DNA of 64,000 nt from Citrobacter portucalensis. GTDB lineage: Bacteria > Pseudomonadota > Gammaproteobacteria > Enterobacterales > Enterobacteriaceae. The position numbers were made by a program, and so were the translations under genes. Location: contig NZ_MVFY01000002.1 of assembly GCF_002042885.1 (NCBI RefSeq), positions 62,001 to 126,000 on the forward strand, in the 5' to 3' direction. The notes beneath the pieces were generated by a model, which saw only the letters and a program-made list of their open reading frames with translations, did no database searches and was not told the DNA's origin. Positions 1 to 8,135 of the stretch are shown here, piece by piece (within the stretch, counting starts at the first letter, position 1; each line of letters opens with the position of its first letter).

Positions 1-2164
1 CGCGTTGCTGAAAAACCAATTTCGTACACACCGTTTTTTTATTAATATGTCAGTTCCGGAAGTTGTTACTCAAATTTTACAAGAGCATGGTTTAAAAGAC
101 TGGGAATATAATTTTGATTTAGTAATGGAATATCCCAAAAGAGAGCAAATTAATCAGTATCAGGAGAGTGATCTGGTTTTTATTGAACGCCTGCTCTCTG
201 AAGTTGGGATTTTCTTCTTCTTTAGGCTTCAGACTGATGCTGGCACTGAGGTGATCTATTTTGCTGACAAACAAAGCGCATGGGAGTTTGGCAAAACATT
301 ACCGCTGAATAGTCCCTCCGGAATGAATGACAATGGCATCGACTCAGTCTGGGATATTCAGTTCCAACAGTCTGCGGTGCAGGCATCGGTTACTGCCGGG
401 GATTATAACCATCGCCAGGCTCAGAAAATATTATTTTCTGCACAAACTGATATGACTTACGGTGAAGGTGACGAGGTGACTTACGGGGATGTTTACCACT
501 ATCGCCCACGCCATCTTGAAACGGGTGATAAGGTTTCGCCGGCGCCTGAGACAGGGAATTTTTGGGCGCGTCTGGAACATGAGCGTTATCTCTCCTCACA
601 AGCGACAATCTCTGGATTATCAACCGATGTAAGCCTCAGCCCGGCTCAGGTCCTGAATATTACGGAATCCACTCCTGTCCCAACGCTTCCTGTCAGTGTG
701 CGTAACAGCTTGCTGGTTACGGCGGTTTCATTCAGCGCAAGCCGAAAGGAAGCGCTACAAGTGGTGTTGATGGCGACCATTTACAGTGAAACGCGCTGTT
801 GGAGACCTCCACTCAAATCGCGCCCAGTGATTAGCGGCACACTAATGGCACGTGTTTCAAGCCCGAAAAAGAATGATGAATATGCTCATTTAAATCAGAG
901 CGGGCTTTATTGGGTTAAGTTTGATGCGGATCGCGATGATAAACAACAGGGCTACGAAAGTATGCCGGTACGCCTTGCCAAACCCTACGGCGGCGACACT
1001 TATGGTATTCACTTCCCGCTGATACAGGGCACAGAAGTGGCGGTGGCGTTCCATGAAGGGGACCCGGACCGGCCCTATATCGCGCATGCGCTGCATGACT
1101 CCCGGCATCCGGACCACGTGACACAGGCAAACCATACCCGCAACGTCATCCGCACGCCCGCGAACAACAAGCTGCGCATGGAGGACAAACGGGGTGAGGA
1201 GCACGTCAAGCTCAGCACCGAGTACGGCGGGAAGACGCAGCTTAATCTGGGGCATAACGTGGATGCGGGACGTGCGCTGCGGGGAGAGGGGGCCGAGCTG
1301 CGCACAGACGACTGGGTGGCGGTACGCGGAGGTAAAGGGGTTTTTATCACTTCGGACAGGCAGAGTGATGCTTCGGACAGGATGCTGGAGATGAAAAATG
1401 CTGCCGCGCAAATGGTTCAGGCGCTGTCTGTGAGTGATGTCCTTGCGAATGCTGCCGATATCGCACAGGCCTGGCCGGCAGATTCAGATACAGCAAAGGC
1501 ACTGAATACAGCGTTAAACAATCTTACTCAGCCAGGGATTGTGCTCAATGCACCGGAGCACATAAGCATCAGTAGTCCGAAGTCGGTGCGTCTGTCGTCC
1601 GGCAGTGAAAGCGTGGGGCTGGTCGCGGGTGGTAATACAGATATCAGCGTGATGAAGAAATTTACTGCCGTGGCGGGGGAAGCCATCAGTCTGCTGGCCC
1701 TGAAGCTGGGTATACGGTTATTTGCCGCAAAGGGGAAGGTTGAAATCCAGGCCCAGGATGACGGGATAGATGCCGTGGCAAAAAAGGACATTACCGTCAC
1801 AAGCGTGGAGGGCAAAGTGGTGGTGACGGCAGCCGACGAGCTGGTGCTGAACTGCGGAGGAGCCTATATCAAACTCAGCGGCGGAAATGTGGAGATAGGC
1901 TGTCCGAAAAATATTCTGCTCAAATCTATCAGCGTGCAGAAATTAATGGCTGCTGATTATGACCTGCCAAAACCAGAGTTACCGAAAGGATTTAATGATT
2001 TCTTTATCGCCAAAGATGAGGATTCCGGAGAGATTATGCCTTTCGTACCTTATCGAATTAAAACAGGAGAGGGAAACGTATATGAGGGGGTAACGGATGC
2101 CGAAGGTAAAACCATTACCGTATATACCGCACAGCCTGAATCTTTAGATATCGAATTACTTTGA
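1..2164 (+). CDS. vgrG: Type VI secretion spike protein VgrG (TssI), 5' end missing
   Basis: VgrG trimers form the spike at the tip of the T6SS tube. The frame is open at the window edge, so about 720 C-terminal residues are seen and the first part of the gp27-like base domain is missing. Counting from codon 1 at position 5, a gp5-like OB-fold is visible near residues 320-365 (FHEGDPDRPYIAHALHD), then a needle-forming beta repeat region of DUF2345 type (about 510-630). The last 60 or so residues (from PKPELPKGFNDFF) look like a transthyretin-like domain, which in other enterobacterial VgrGs docks a cargo effector. The stop is followed by a strong ribosome site (AGGGAGG) for the next gene. The 5' part is more AT-rich than the central part, common in mosaic vgrG genes. 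Confidence 0.95.
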   Translation, partial: ALLKNQFRTHRFFINMSVPEVVTQILQEHGLKDWEYNFDLVMEYPKREQINQYQESDLVFIERLLSEVGIFFFFRLQTDAGTEVIYFADKQSAWEFGKTLPLNSPSGMNDNGIDSVWDIQFQQSAVQASVTAGDYNHRQAQKILFSAQTDMTYGEGDEVTYGDVYHYRPRHLETGDKVSPAPETGNFWARLEHERYLSSQATISGLSTDVSLSPAQVLNITESTPVPTLPVSVRNSLLVTAVSFSASRKEALQVVLMATIYSETRCWRPPLKSRPVISGTLMARVSSPKKNDEYAHLNQSGLYWVKFDADRDDKQQGYESMPVRLAKPYGGDTYGIHFPLIQGTEVAVAFHEGDPDRPYIAHALHDSRHPDHVTQANHTRNVIRTPANNKLRMEDKRGEEHVKLSTEYGGKTQLNLGHNVDAGRALRGEGAELRTDDWVAVRGGKGVFITSDRQSDASDRMLEMKNAAAQMVQALSVSDVLANAADIAQAWPADSDTAKALNTALNNLTQPGIVLNAPEHISISSPKSVRLSSGSESVGLVAGGNTDISVMKKFTAVAGEAISLLALKLGIRLFAAKGKVEIQAQDDGIDAVAKKDITVTSVEGKVVVTAADELVLNCGGAYIKLSGGNVEIGCPKNILLKSISVQKLMAADYDLPKPELPKGFNDFFIAKDEDSGEIMPFVPYRIKTGEGNVYEGVTDAEGKTITVYTAQPESLDIELL

Positions 2165-2192
2165 TTTTTTAATTTTAAACAGGGAGGTATTT

Positions 2193-4472
2193 ATGGCAAC
2201 AGGTGAAGAGAAAACTAAAACGTCTGCGCAAGGCTCAGGAAAAGTTGTTAAAGGTAAATACGAACCGGAAATTTATCTCCACCCTGGTAGCGCGACAGTA
2301 CTTTGTGTTGATGCAACTGCTGAAAAAACAATTAAGGAGGAGCATTACTTTTTATCAGGGTTACTGGAAAAACAGCTGCAGGCAAAGAAAGATCTTGATG
2401 AAGCCAATTATGCGGCAATTTTACAGGCTGATACCGTACCAGAAAGACAGCTTCAGAGTAAGGTAACAGAAGCATACGCCGCACTCAATAAAGCCAATAA
2501 AGCATTTCGCCAGGAATTAATGACTCTCACGGCCAATGTCCCTGAAGGGGAACTTTTGGATGAAAAAATGAAGGAGAGTGCTATTGGCATTATGGAGTTA
2601 ATTCCCCTTAATAAAAACTCTGTCACTGGATTCAAAAAAACTTATATTCGTTCTGAAAAGATCAAAGAAGATTGGCGTAGATATAAGCTTAGCAATGTTG
2701 ACAAAAAAACAGGCGAAGCCAGCTTTATTAAGTACCATGACAAAAACATTTCCGTGCAAGATGAAAATGGTAAAACTGTTAATAAAACTGTACGTCAGGC
2801 GAAAATAGACCCCCAGGAGCTAAAAAAACAGCTGAAAGAAGCCTCTGTTAAGTTCAAGTTTGATATTTGTGAAGATAGCAACATTATTGTCAGCGATTGG
2901 GCAAAAGAGATGAATAAATCGCTGTCCTGGCCGAAGGGGGGGAATGCTGATGAGTCCGTCTATCATCAGTATGTTGATATTAGCGCTCAGGCCCAGCTCA
3001 TGCGATTTAGCCATGGCGCAGGGATATCCGCGGAATTTAATCCACTAAAGGGTAAGGTTGAAGGGAAATTAGAGGGGCACGCCAGTTTTGCGTTAGGTGA
3101 AGCGAAAGCAGAAAGCACTTTATATGTTCCGGACAGGCTAGGCATCAGTCTGCTGTTTCCGGCAAAAGCCGATACCCCGCAAACGCCAGGCGGTATCTGT
3201 AATATGGGGGCGCTGCGTTTTGCCCTGAAAATGGTGTTGTCCGGCAGTGTCGGAGCCAGTGTGGCAGTTGAGGTTGGCGCAACGCTCGACTGGAGCGGTG
3301 AAATGGGCAAAGGTTACGGAATTAAAGGCCGTCCAGCGGAGCTTCCTCCCCCGCCGCTACCGGGCAAACGAACGATTAATTTACATACTCCGGAAACACC
3401 TGAAGCACAGGGCGGAGGAGAAATTGGCGCTTTTGTGGGTGCCCAGTTCGGGGGCAATATCAGCGGTGCCATAGAATGGTTCGATCCGCATCCTGACGAC
3501 ACGCCTCCCGCTAACGTCGGGAAGACGGACGATAAAACCATCGTCACTAAAGAACGGAAATTTGCGGCAATTGCGAAGCTGGAAATGGGGGTATCGCTAC
3601 AGGCGGGTGCCGGGGGAAGTGCGGTTTTCTATGTCACCTACATCCAGGGGCGTTTTCGTATTTTTTGTAAAGCGGCATTTTGCTGGGGGGCCGGTGCAAA
3701 GGGGAGTCTGGGGTTTGAGGTTGATGGCGGCTGCTATTTAGCCTTTATGAAAAGTTTTATGTATATGCTACGCAACGTTGATTATCAAAAGTTAGCCGAC
3801 ATGATGGAATTAGATGCCTTTCAGGCATTGTGCGCCATCCCCTTAATTATGGCGGCCCGCGGCGTTCAGGCGGCGGTCGCTATGGCGGATCAGGCAATGG
3901 ATATCATTACCCAATTAGGAGATGATCTAACCGAGGAAAATAACCGGGTTAAGCTGATGGAGAGTGTGCTGAATAACCCGGATCAGTTTAAATACTCGCC
4001 ACCGGAAACCAAAGGCGCGCTGATTGCGCAGTTAATGGATATCAATTGGGCGGACCCTCTCGACCCGCGAAACCAAAACAATAACCCGCTCACGTTTAAC
4101 TCCTGGAAATTAGGGCCAATGAAACGCCGTAAGCAGGCCATCTTCCTGGCGTTGAAATGGGTGCAGAGTAAAGCGGATTACGACAATGTTATGCAGCATA
4201 TTACTGAAAGTCCTGGAAAGGGAAAAGGTGACCGTAATAAAAATGAACAAGCAGTGATTACATTCCTCTCTGATGGTGAGAATGATTCTATATTTTTTAC
4301 CCATTACGGTAAGAAGCTACCTGAGTTATATAACAATCTTCCGGAGAGGGTTTCACCAGAGGAACCGTTCAAGCCTATTCCCGATAAATTAATGGATCAG
4401 TATTTAGCGTTGATTGACCAGCAACAGACATATGACCCCATGAGTGATGATGGACAGACCAGAACGGTTTAA
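2193..4472 (+). CDS. Probable T6SS cargo effector of unknown activity (759 aa)
   Basis: Family not recognised with certainty. The gene starts 28 bp after vgrG, behind a very good ribosome site, and is followed by lipoprotein genes, the usual position of a VgrG-dependent effector. The N-terminal third (about 1-230) is charged and helix-rich, without a signal peptide. The middle has a proline-rich linker (RPAELPPPPLPGKR, about 388-401). Around it are glycine/alanine-rich hydrophobic stretches at about 345-375, 410-430, 470-515 and 545-570, including GAGAKGSLGFEVDGG. The C-terminus is again charged. This layout resembles membrane-active VasX-type effectors more than a classic hydrolase, and no lipase GxSxG or nuclease motif was evident. 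The pore-forming idea is inference; an accessory or adaptor role cannot be excluded. Confidence 0.5.
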   Translation: MATGEEKTKTSAQGSGKVVKGKYEPEIYLHPGSATVLCVDATAEKTIKEEHYFLSGLLEKQLQAKKDLDEANYAAILQADTVPERQLQSKVTEAYAALNKANKAFRQELMTLTANVPEGELLDEKMKESAIGIMELIPLNKNSVTGFKKTYIRSEKIKEDWRRYKLSNVDKKTGEASFIKYHDKNISVQDENGKTVNKTVRQAKIDPQELKKQLKEASVKFKFDICEDSNIIVSDWAKEMNKSLSWPKGGNADESVYHQYVDISAQAQLMRFSHGAGISAEFNPLKGKVEGKLEGHASFALGEAKAESTLYVPDRLGISLLFPAKADTPQTPGGICNMGALRFALKMVLSGSVGASVAVEVGATLDWSGEMGKGYGIKGRPAELPPPPLPGKRTINLHTPETPEAQGGGEIGAFVGAQFGGNISGAIEWFDPHPDDTPPANVGKTDDKTIVTKERKFAAIAKLEMGVSLQAGAGGSAVFYVTYIQGRFRIFCKAAFCWGAGAKGSLGFEVDGGCYLAFMKSFMYMLRNVDYQKLADMMELDAFQALCAIPLIMAARGVQAAVAMADQAMDIITQLGDDLTEENNRVKLMESVLNNPDQFKYSPPETKGALIAQLMDINWADPLDPRNQNNNPLTFNSWKLGPMKRRKQAIFLALKWVQSKADYDNVMQHITESPGKGKGDRNKNEQAVITFLSDGENDSIFFTHYGKKLPELYNNLPERVSPEEPFKPIPDKLMDQYLALIDQQQTYDPMSDDGQTRTV

Positions 4473-4486
4473 TTAAGGATATCATA

Positions 4487-5368
4487 ATGAATAAGCAATA
4501 CTGCGCCGCGCTATTAGTAACAATAGCATTTTGTAATGGCTGTGATAACAGCACCAGTACGGAAAGCCAGCAGCTCACGCAGGCGCTGGTGAAGCGCTCG
4601 CTGGATAATATGGTCCCGGTCACGGGCGGTGAGTTTTTAATGGGGGACTTCGGTCCGCTGATTTGGGAAAAACTGCCCTTCAGCATGAACCAGGATGATA
4701 AATACCTGCATAAGGTCAGGCTGAGTGACTTTATGATTGGCAAATATAAGGTCACGCATAAAGATTATAATGAGTATATAAAAATCACCCATAGCAAAAA
4801 GCTTACGTATGTATTTGGTGGAAAATTACTGGCGGATGACGTTCCCGTCAGTGTCCCCTGGCAGATGGCCAAAGACTACTGCCTGTGGCTGGGTAAAATG
4901 TCGGGTAAACGGGTGGATTTACCCACTGAAGCGCAGTGGGAATACGCGGCCCGCTCCCGGGGACAGTATTTGCCCTATGCCACCAGTAACGGAAAAATAG
5001 AGCGCGGAGTCAATGTTCCCACCTTTGATGAAAGAGCAAAAATGAACGATGTAGGGATATCGATTTACCCGGTCGGGAAATATCCCCCCAATCCACTGGG
5101 ATTGTATGACATGGGACTAAGTGGTCTGGAGTGGGCTAATGACTGGTATGCGGCGGACTACTATGCGCACTCGCCGGTTGATAACCCGCAGGGACCGGAG
5201 AGCGGCGACAGGAAGGTACAAAGGGGCTATCCGGGAGGGGATTATCAGTATGCCCTGACCATGTTTCGTGAGTCAGACTTCCCTTCTCCACTTTTGAATG
5301 GGCGTAAGGCAGAAGATTATAGATTTTCTCCTAAATATGTTTTTCGCTGCGTGGTGAATAACGGATGA
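4487..5368 (+). CDS. SUMF1/FGE-fold lipoprotein, copy 1; candidate effector immunity protein
   Basis: A 293-residue protein with an N-terminal signal ending in Cys (about residue 19, FCNGC), so probably a periplasm-facing lipoprotein. The mature part follows the formylglycine-generating-enzyme/sulfatase-modifying pattern: VPVTGGEFLMGD, then VPWQMAKDYCLWLG, RVDLPTEAQWEYAARS, GLYDMGLSGLEWANDWY and FRCVVNN at the end. The cysteine pair that serves as the copper site in true FGE enzymes is not present in the GY-GGDYQYALTMFR segment, so enzymatic activity is doubtful. The position straight after a putative effector gene, the envelope location and the presence of paralogous copies fit an immunity protein (inference). 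The signal peptide sequence differs from copies 2 and 3, although the mature DNA is nearly identical. Confidence 0.75.
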   Translation: MNKQYCAALLVTIAFCNGCDNSTSTESQQLTQALVKRSLDNMVPVTGGEFLMGDFGPLIWEKLPFSMNQDDKYLHKVRLSDFMIGKYKVTHKDYNEYIKITHSKKLTYVFGGKLLADDVPVSVPWQMAKDYCLWLGKMSGKRVDLPTEAQWEYAARSRGQYLPYATSNGKIERGVNVPTFDERAKMNDVGISIYPVGKYPPNPLGLYDMGLSGLEWANDWYAADYYAHSPVDNPQGPESGDRKVQRGYPGGDYQYALTMFRESDFPSPLLNGRKAEDYRFSPKYVFRCVVNNG

Positions 5369-6252
5369 CGGCGCATATTCTGAAACTTCTTACCCCGGGA
5401 ATATTTTTGCTGGCGCTGACCGGCTGTGATAACAGCACCAGTACGGAAAGCCAGCAGCTCACGCAGGCGCTGGTGAAGCGCTCGCTGGATAATATGGTCC
5501 CGGTCACGGGCGGTGAGTTTTTAATGGGGGACTTCGGCCCGCTGATTTGGGAAAAACTGCCCTTCAGCTCGAACCAGGATGATAAATACCTGCATAAGGT
5601 CAGGCTGAGTGACTTTATGATTGGCAAATATAAGGTCACGCATAAAGATTATAATGAGTATATTAAAATCACCCAAGGCAAAAAGCTTACTTATATTTTT
5701 GATGGGAAGTTACTGGCGGATGACGTTCCCGTCAGCGTCCCATGGCAGATGGCCAAAGACTACTGCCTGTGGCTGGGTAAAATGTCGGGTAAACGGGTGG
5801 ATTTGCCCACTGAAGCGCAGTGGGAATACGCGGCCCGCTCCCGGGGACAGTATTTGCCCTATGCCACCAGTAACGGAAAAATAGAGCGCGGAGTCAACGT
5901 TCCCACCTTTGATGAAAGAGCAAAAATGAATGGTGTAGGGATATCGATTTACCCGGTCGGGAAATATCCCCCCAATCCACTGGGATTGTATGACATGGGA
6001 CTAAGCGGTGATGAATGGGCTAATGACTGGTATGCGGCGGACTACTATGCACACTCGCCGGTTGATAACCCGCAGGGACCGGGGACCGGCGACAGGAAGG
6101 TTATGAGGGGATATTCAGGAGGAGATTATCAGTATGCCCTGACCATGTTTCGCAAGTCGAACCTCCCTTCCCCACTTTTTGACGGGCATAAAGCAGAAGA
6201 TGACCAATTTCCTCCCAATTTTGGCTTTCGCTGTGTGGTGAATAACGGATGA
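5365..6252 (+). CDS. SUMF1/FGE-fold lipoprotein, copy 2
   Basis: A 295-residue tandem paralogue of the preceding gene. Its start codon overlaps the stop of copy 1 (ATGA), suggesting translational coupling. The signal peptide ends in a standard lipobox (LALTGC). The shared blocks, from TGTGAT at 4541 and 5425, are offset by exactly 884 bp and almost identical over the first two thirds. Differences cluster in the last 80 residues (for example LSGLEWA versus LSGDEWA, ESDFPSPLLNGRK versus KSNLPSPLFDGHK). That is the part of the fold that forms the ligand surface, so the copies may recognise different partners. As in copy 1, the FGE copper-binding cysteines are missing. Confidence 0.75.
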   Translation: MTAHILKLLTPGIFLLALTGCDNSTSTESQQLTQALVKRSLDNMVPVTGGEFLMGDFGPLIWEKLPFSSNQDDKYLHKVRLSDFMIGKYKVTHKDYNEYIKITQGKKLTYIFDGKLLADDVPVSVPWQMAKDYCLWLGKMSGKRVDLPTEAQWEYAARSRGQYLPYATSNGKIERGVNVPTFDERAKMNGVGISIYPVGKYPPNPLGLYDMGLSGDEWANDWYAADYYAHSPVDNPQGPGTGDRKVMRGYSGGDYQYALTMFRKSNLPSPLFDGHKAEDDQFPPNFGFRCVVNNG

Positions 6253-6590
6253 CGGCGCATATTCTGAAATTTCTTACTCTGGGAATATTTTTGCTGGCGC
6301 TGACTGGTTGTGATAGCAGCACCAGTACGGAAAGCCAGCAGCTCACGCAGGCGCTGGTGAAGCGCTCGCTGGATAATATGGTCCCGGTCACGGGCGGTGA
6401 GTTTTTAATGGGGGACTTCGGTCCGCTGATTTGGGAAAAACTGCCCTTCAGCTCGAACCAGGATGATAAATACCTGCATAAGGTCAGGCTGAGTGACTTT
6501 ATGATTGGAAAATATAAGGTCACGCATAAAGATTATAATGAGTGTATTAAAATCACCCATCGAAAAAACTCGTTTATATTTATTAAGTGA
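6249..6590 (+). pseudogene. SUMF1/FGE-fold lipoprotein, copy 3, truncated
   Basis: The third tandem copy starts in an ATGA overlap with copy 2 and lies again exactly 884 bp downstream. It is near-identical to copy 2 through the signal peptide (LALTGC) and about 100 residues. Similarity decays after KITH, where a short indel changes frame and leads to a stop (113 residues in all). The C-terminal two thirds, including the GLYDMG and FRCVVNN blocks, are missing. It still has a full lipoprotein signal, so a short secreted product is possible, but I read it as the remnant of a tandem duplication. Confidence 0.75.
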
Positions 6591-6679
6591 AGGCTGTACT
6601 TTGAAGAAGAAAGTGACTGGATTTTTTTTTAATATTTTTATTAATTGTCGATTTGTTTCCTTTTATACTGGAGTGAAAT

Positions 6680-6946
6680 ATGTCAAAAGGTTTTGTTTTG
6701 CTTGGTGATAAAACGACTCATGGTGGAAGTGTAATATCTGCATCTTCAACCATGTTTGTTCAAGGGAAAAAAGTAGTTCTTCTGGGGGATATGGTCAGTT
6801 GCCCGATACCATTCCATGGCATTAATCCTATTATTGAAGGTTCGCCAGAATGGTTTTCTGATGGTAAGCCGATAGTTGTCGATGGATGCCACAGTTTGTG
6901 TGGATGTCAGGTTATTTCAAGTGCGCCAGAAGCATCAATAGGATGA
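6680..6946 (+). CDS. PAAR-domain spike tip protein
   Basis: An 88-residue protein that spans a single PAAR fold: GDKTTHGGSVISAS near the start, VLLGDMVSCP in the middle, and VDGCHSLCGCQVI at the end. PAAR proteins cap the VgrG trimer with a zinc-bound cone and sharpen the T6SS spike; the late Cys/His residues (CH, CGC) are likely zinc ligands. No toxin extension follows the fold, so this is a structural tip. The start is preceded by TGGAG at suitable spacing. The stop is 4 bp before the next start codon, so it is in one operon with the downstream membrane-complex genes. Confidence 0.9.
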   Translation: MSKGFVLLGDKTTHGGSVISASSTMFVQGKKVVLLGDMVSCPIPFHGINPIIEGSPEWFSDGKPIVVDGCHSLCGCQVISSAPEASIG

Positions 6947-6950
6947 AATC

Positions 6951-8135
6951 ATGGGCTGGGAACGCCATAGAATTATCATGCCCGTAGCTCCTGAACCTCT
7001 TTCTCTCTGGCGATGGACACTGGCTGGTATATTATCAGTAATAATAAGTATCTTACTTTTTGTATTGCATGCAACAGAACATCTATTTTTTATTAATGAT
7101 GTCAACATCTGGCTGGTTTCGCTCTTTCCAGCGTTCCTGTGGTTAATAATTGCTAGTGTTAGAGCATATTTATATGGGCGAGCGCTTGAATATTATGAAT
7201 TTTTGCAAAAAGAAATATTGATTTCTCAGCGTGAATGGCAGTCCTGGGGACAGCGCTCTATTGTCGTGATGAATAGCTGCATATTGTTACCAGAGAAAAT
7301 TACCGTTTCGTTTATTGCAGGTAATCCCACAAATATTGAGAATAAATGTGGTTTAGCTCATCGTATTGACTATTTGCCTAATGTCAAAAATCAAGACAAT
7401 GCAGTGACTGTTTTGCTGAACAGTATTGCTGAATCTCTGAGTATATTACCGATAGCCATTCCTTTGCATGTAACACTCATCACCGATGGTTCAACGGAAG
7501 AACGGCATTTACTGCAAAATAACTTTAATAGCATCTGGCAGATGACTTTCCCTGGCAGGCCACAACCTTCCTCTGTACGAGTAGAAATGGAGTTTCCTTT
7601 TTATCGACTGGAAACGAACCTGAAAAATGCAGAAGTCAGGAGCGATCTTGTTCTGGTTTTACAATTTAACGGGAATCAGAATTATTCTGATGGAATGGCA
7701 GTCTTTCTTTTAACCAGTGATGACGTAGCGCGTATTTATGGGTTCAACGGTAAGTGCCATTTTCTACGTCCAATGCCTCTGGATAAAGCGTGTTTACCTC
7801 AAGATTTAACCACTTTTTTTACTACTCAGGTAAGCGCGATAAATACCAAAAACATTGTGTCTGATGGTCAGTTAATTGATTTGTTGAGTGCGCAACTCTA
7901 TCCAATTGGTCACAATCATGGCGCTCATTGGCAGGTTGAAAACAAAATTATTCTTGAAAGATTTATGGGGATCCCCGGTCCATTTTCCGGTTGGCTATGC
8001 GCTGGCGTGGCGGCTGATATGTCAAAGCATAACTTAGAGTCATATTTAGTCGTTTCTGTTCAGGAAGAACAATCATATATCTGCACCGTTTTACCCTGGA
8101 GTAATAATGAATACGACAAGCCATCTGTGGCGTAG
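6951..8135 (+). CDS. T6SS-associated two-helix membrane protein of unknown function
   Basis: A 394-residue protein with two membrane helices near the N-terminus (about 23-43, LAGILSVIISILLFVLHA, and 51-70, NIWLVSLFPAFLWLIIASV). A mostly soluble domain of about 310 residues follows, probably cytoplasmic if the N-terminus is inside. I recognise no catalytic motif. It overlaps the start of tssM by 29 bp in another frame and follows the PAAR gene at 4 bp, so it is co-translated with the membrane complex. It is not TssL, since the DotU-type core was not seen. A role as an accessory of the TssM complex is inference from position and topology. Confidence 0.65.
   Translation: MGWERHRIIMPVAPEPLSLWRWTLAGILSVIISILLFVLHATEHLFFINDVNIWLVSLFPAFLWLIIASVRAYLYGRALEYYEFLQKEILISQREWQSWGQRSIVVMNSCILLPEKITVSFIAGNPTNIENKCGLAHRIDYLPNVKNQDNAVTVLLNSIAESLSILPIAIPLHVTLITDGSTEERHLLQNNFNSIWQMTFPGRPQPSSVRVEMEFPFYRLETNLKNAEVRSDLVLVLQFNGNQNYSDGMAVFLLTSDDVARIYGFNGKCHFLRPMPLDKACLPQDLTTFFTTQVSAINTKNIVSDGQLIDLLSAQLYPIGHNHGAHWQVENKIILERFMGIPGPFSGWLCAGVAADMSKHNLESYLVVSVQEEQSYICTVLPWSNNEYDKPSVA

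Larger units (their letters stand above)
4541..6590 (+). repeat. Tandem direct repeat, 884-bp period, 2.3 copies
   Basis: The lipoprotein genes are built from direct repeats: the same stretch starts at 4541, 5425 and 6309. The first about 240 bp of each unit (through GATTATAATGAGT) differ at only a few sites. The third unit stops resembling the others at about 6,590. Such a structure can expand or contract by recombination. Confidence 0.85.

Noticed and set aside
4541..6590. Regular repeats that might suggest a CRISPR array or Rhs-type repeats
   Set aside because: The units are 884 bp long and are whole coding copies of one lipoprotein gene.
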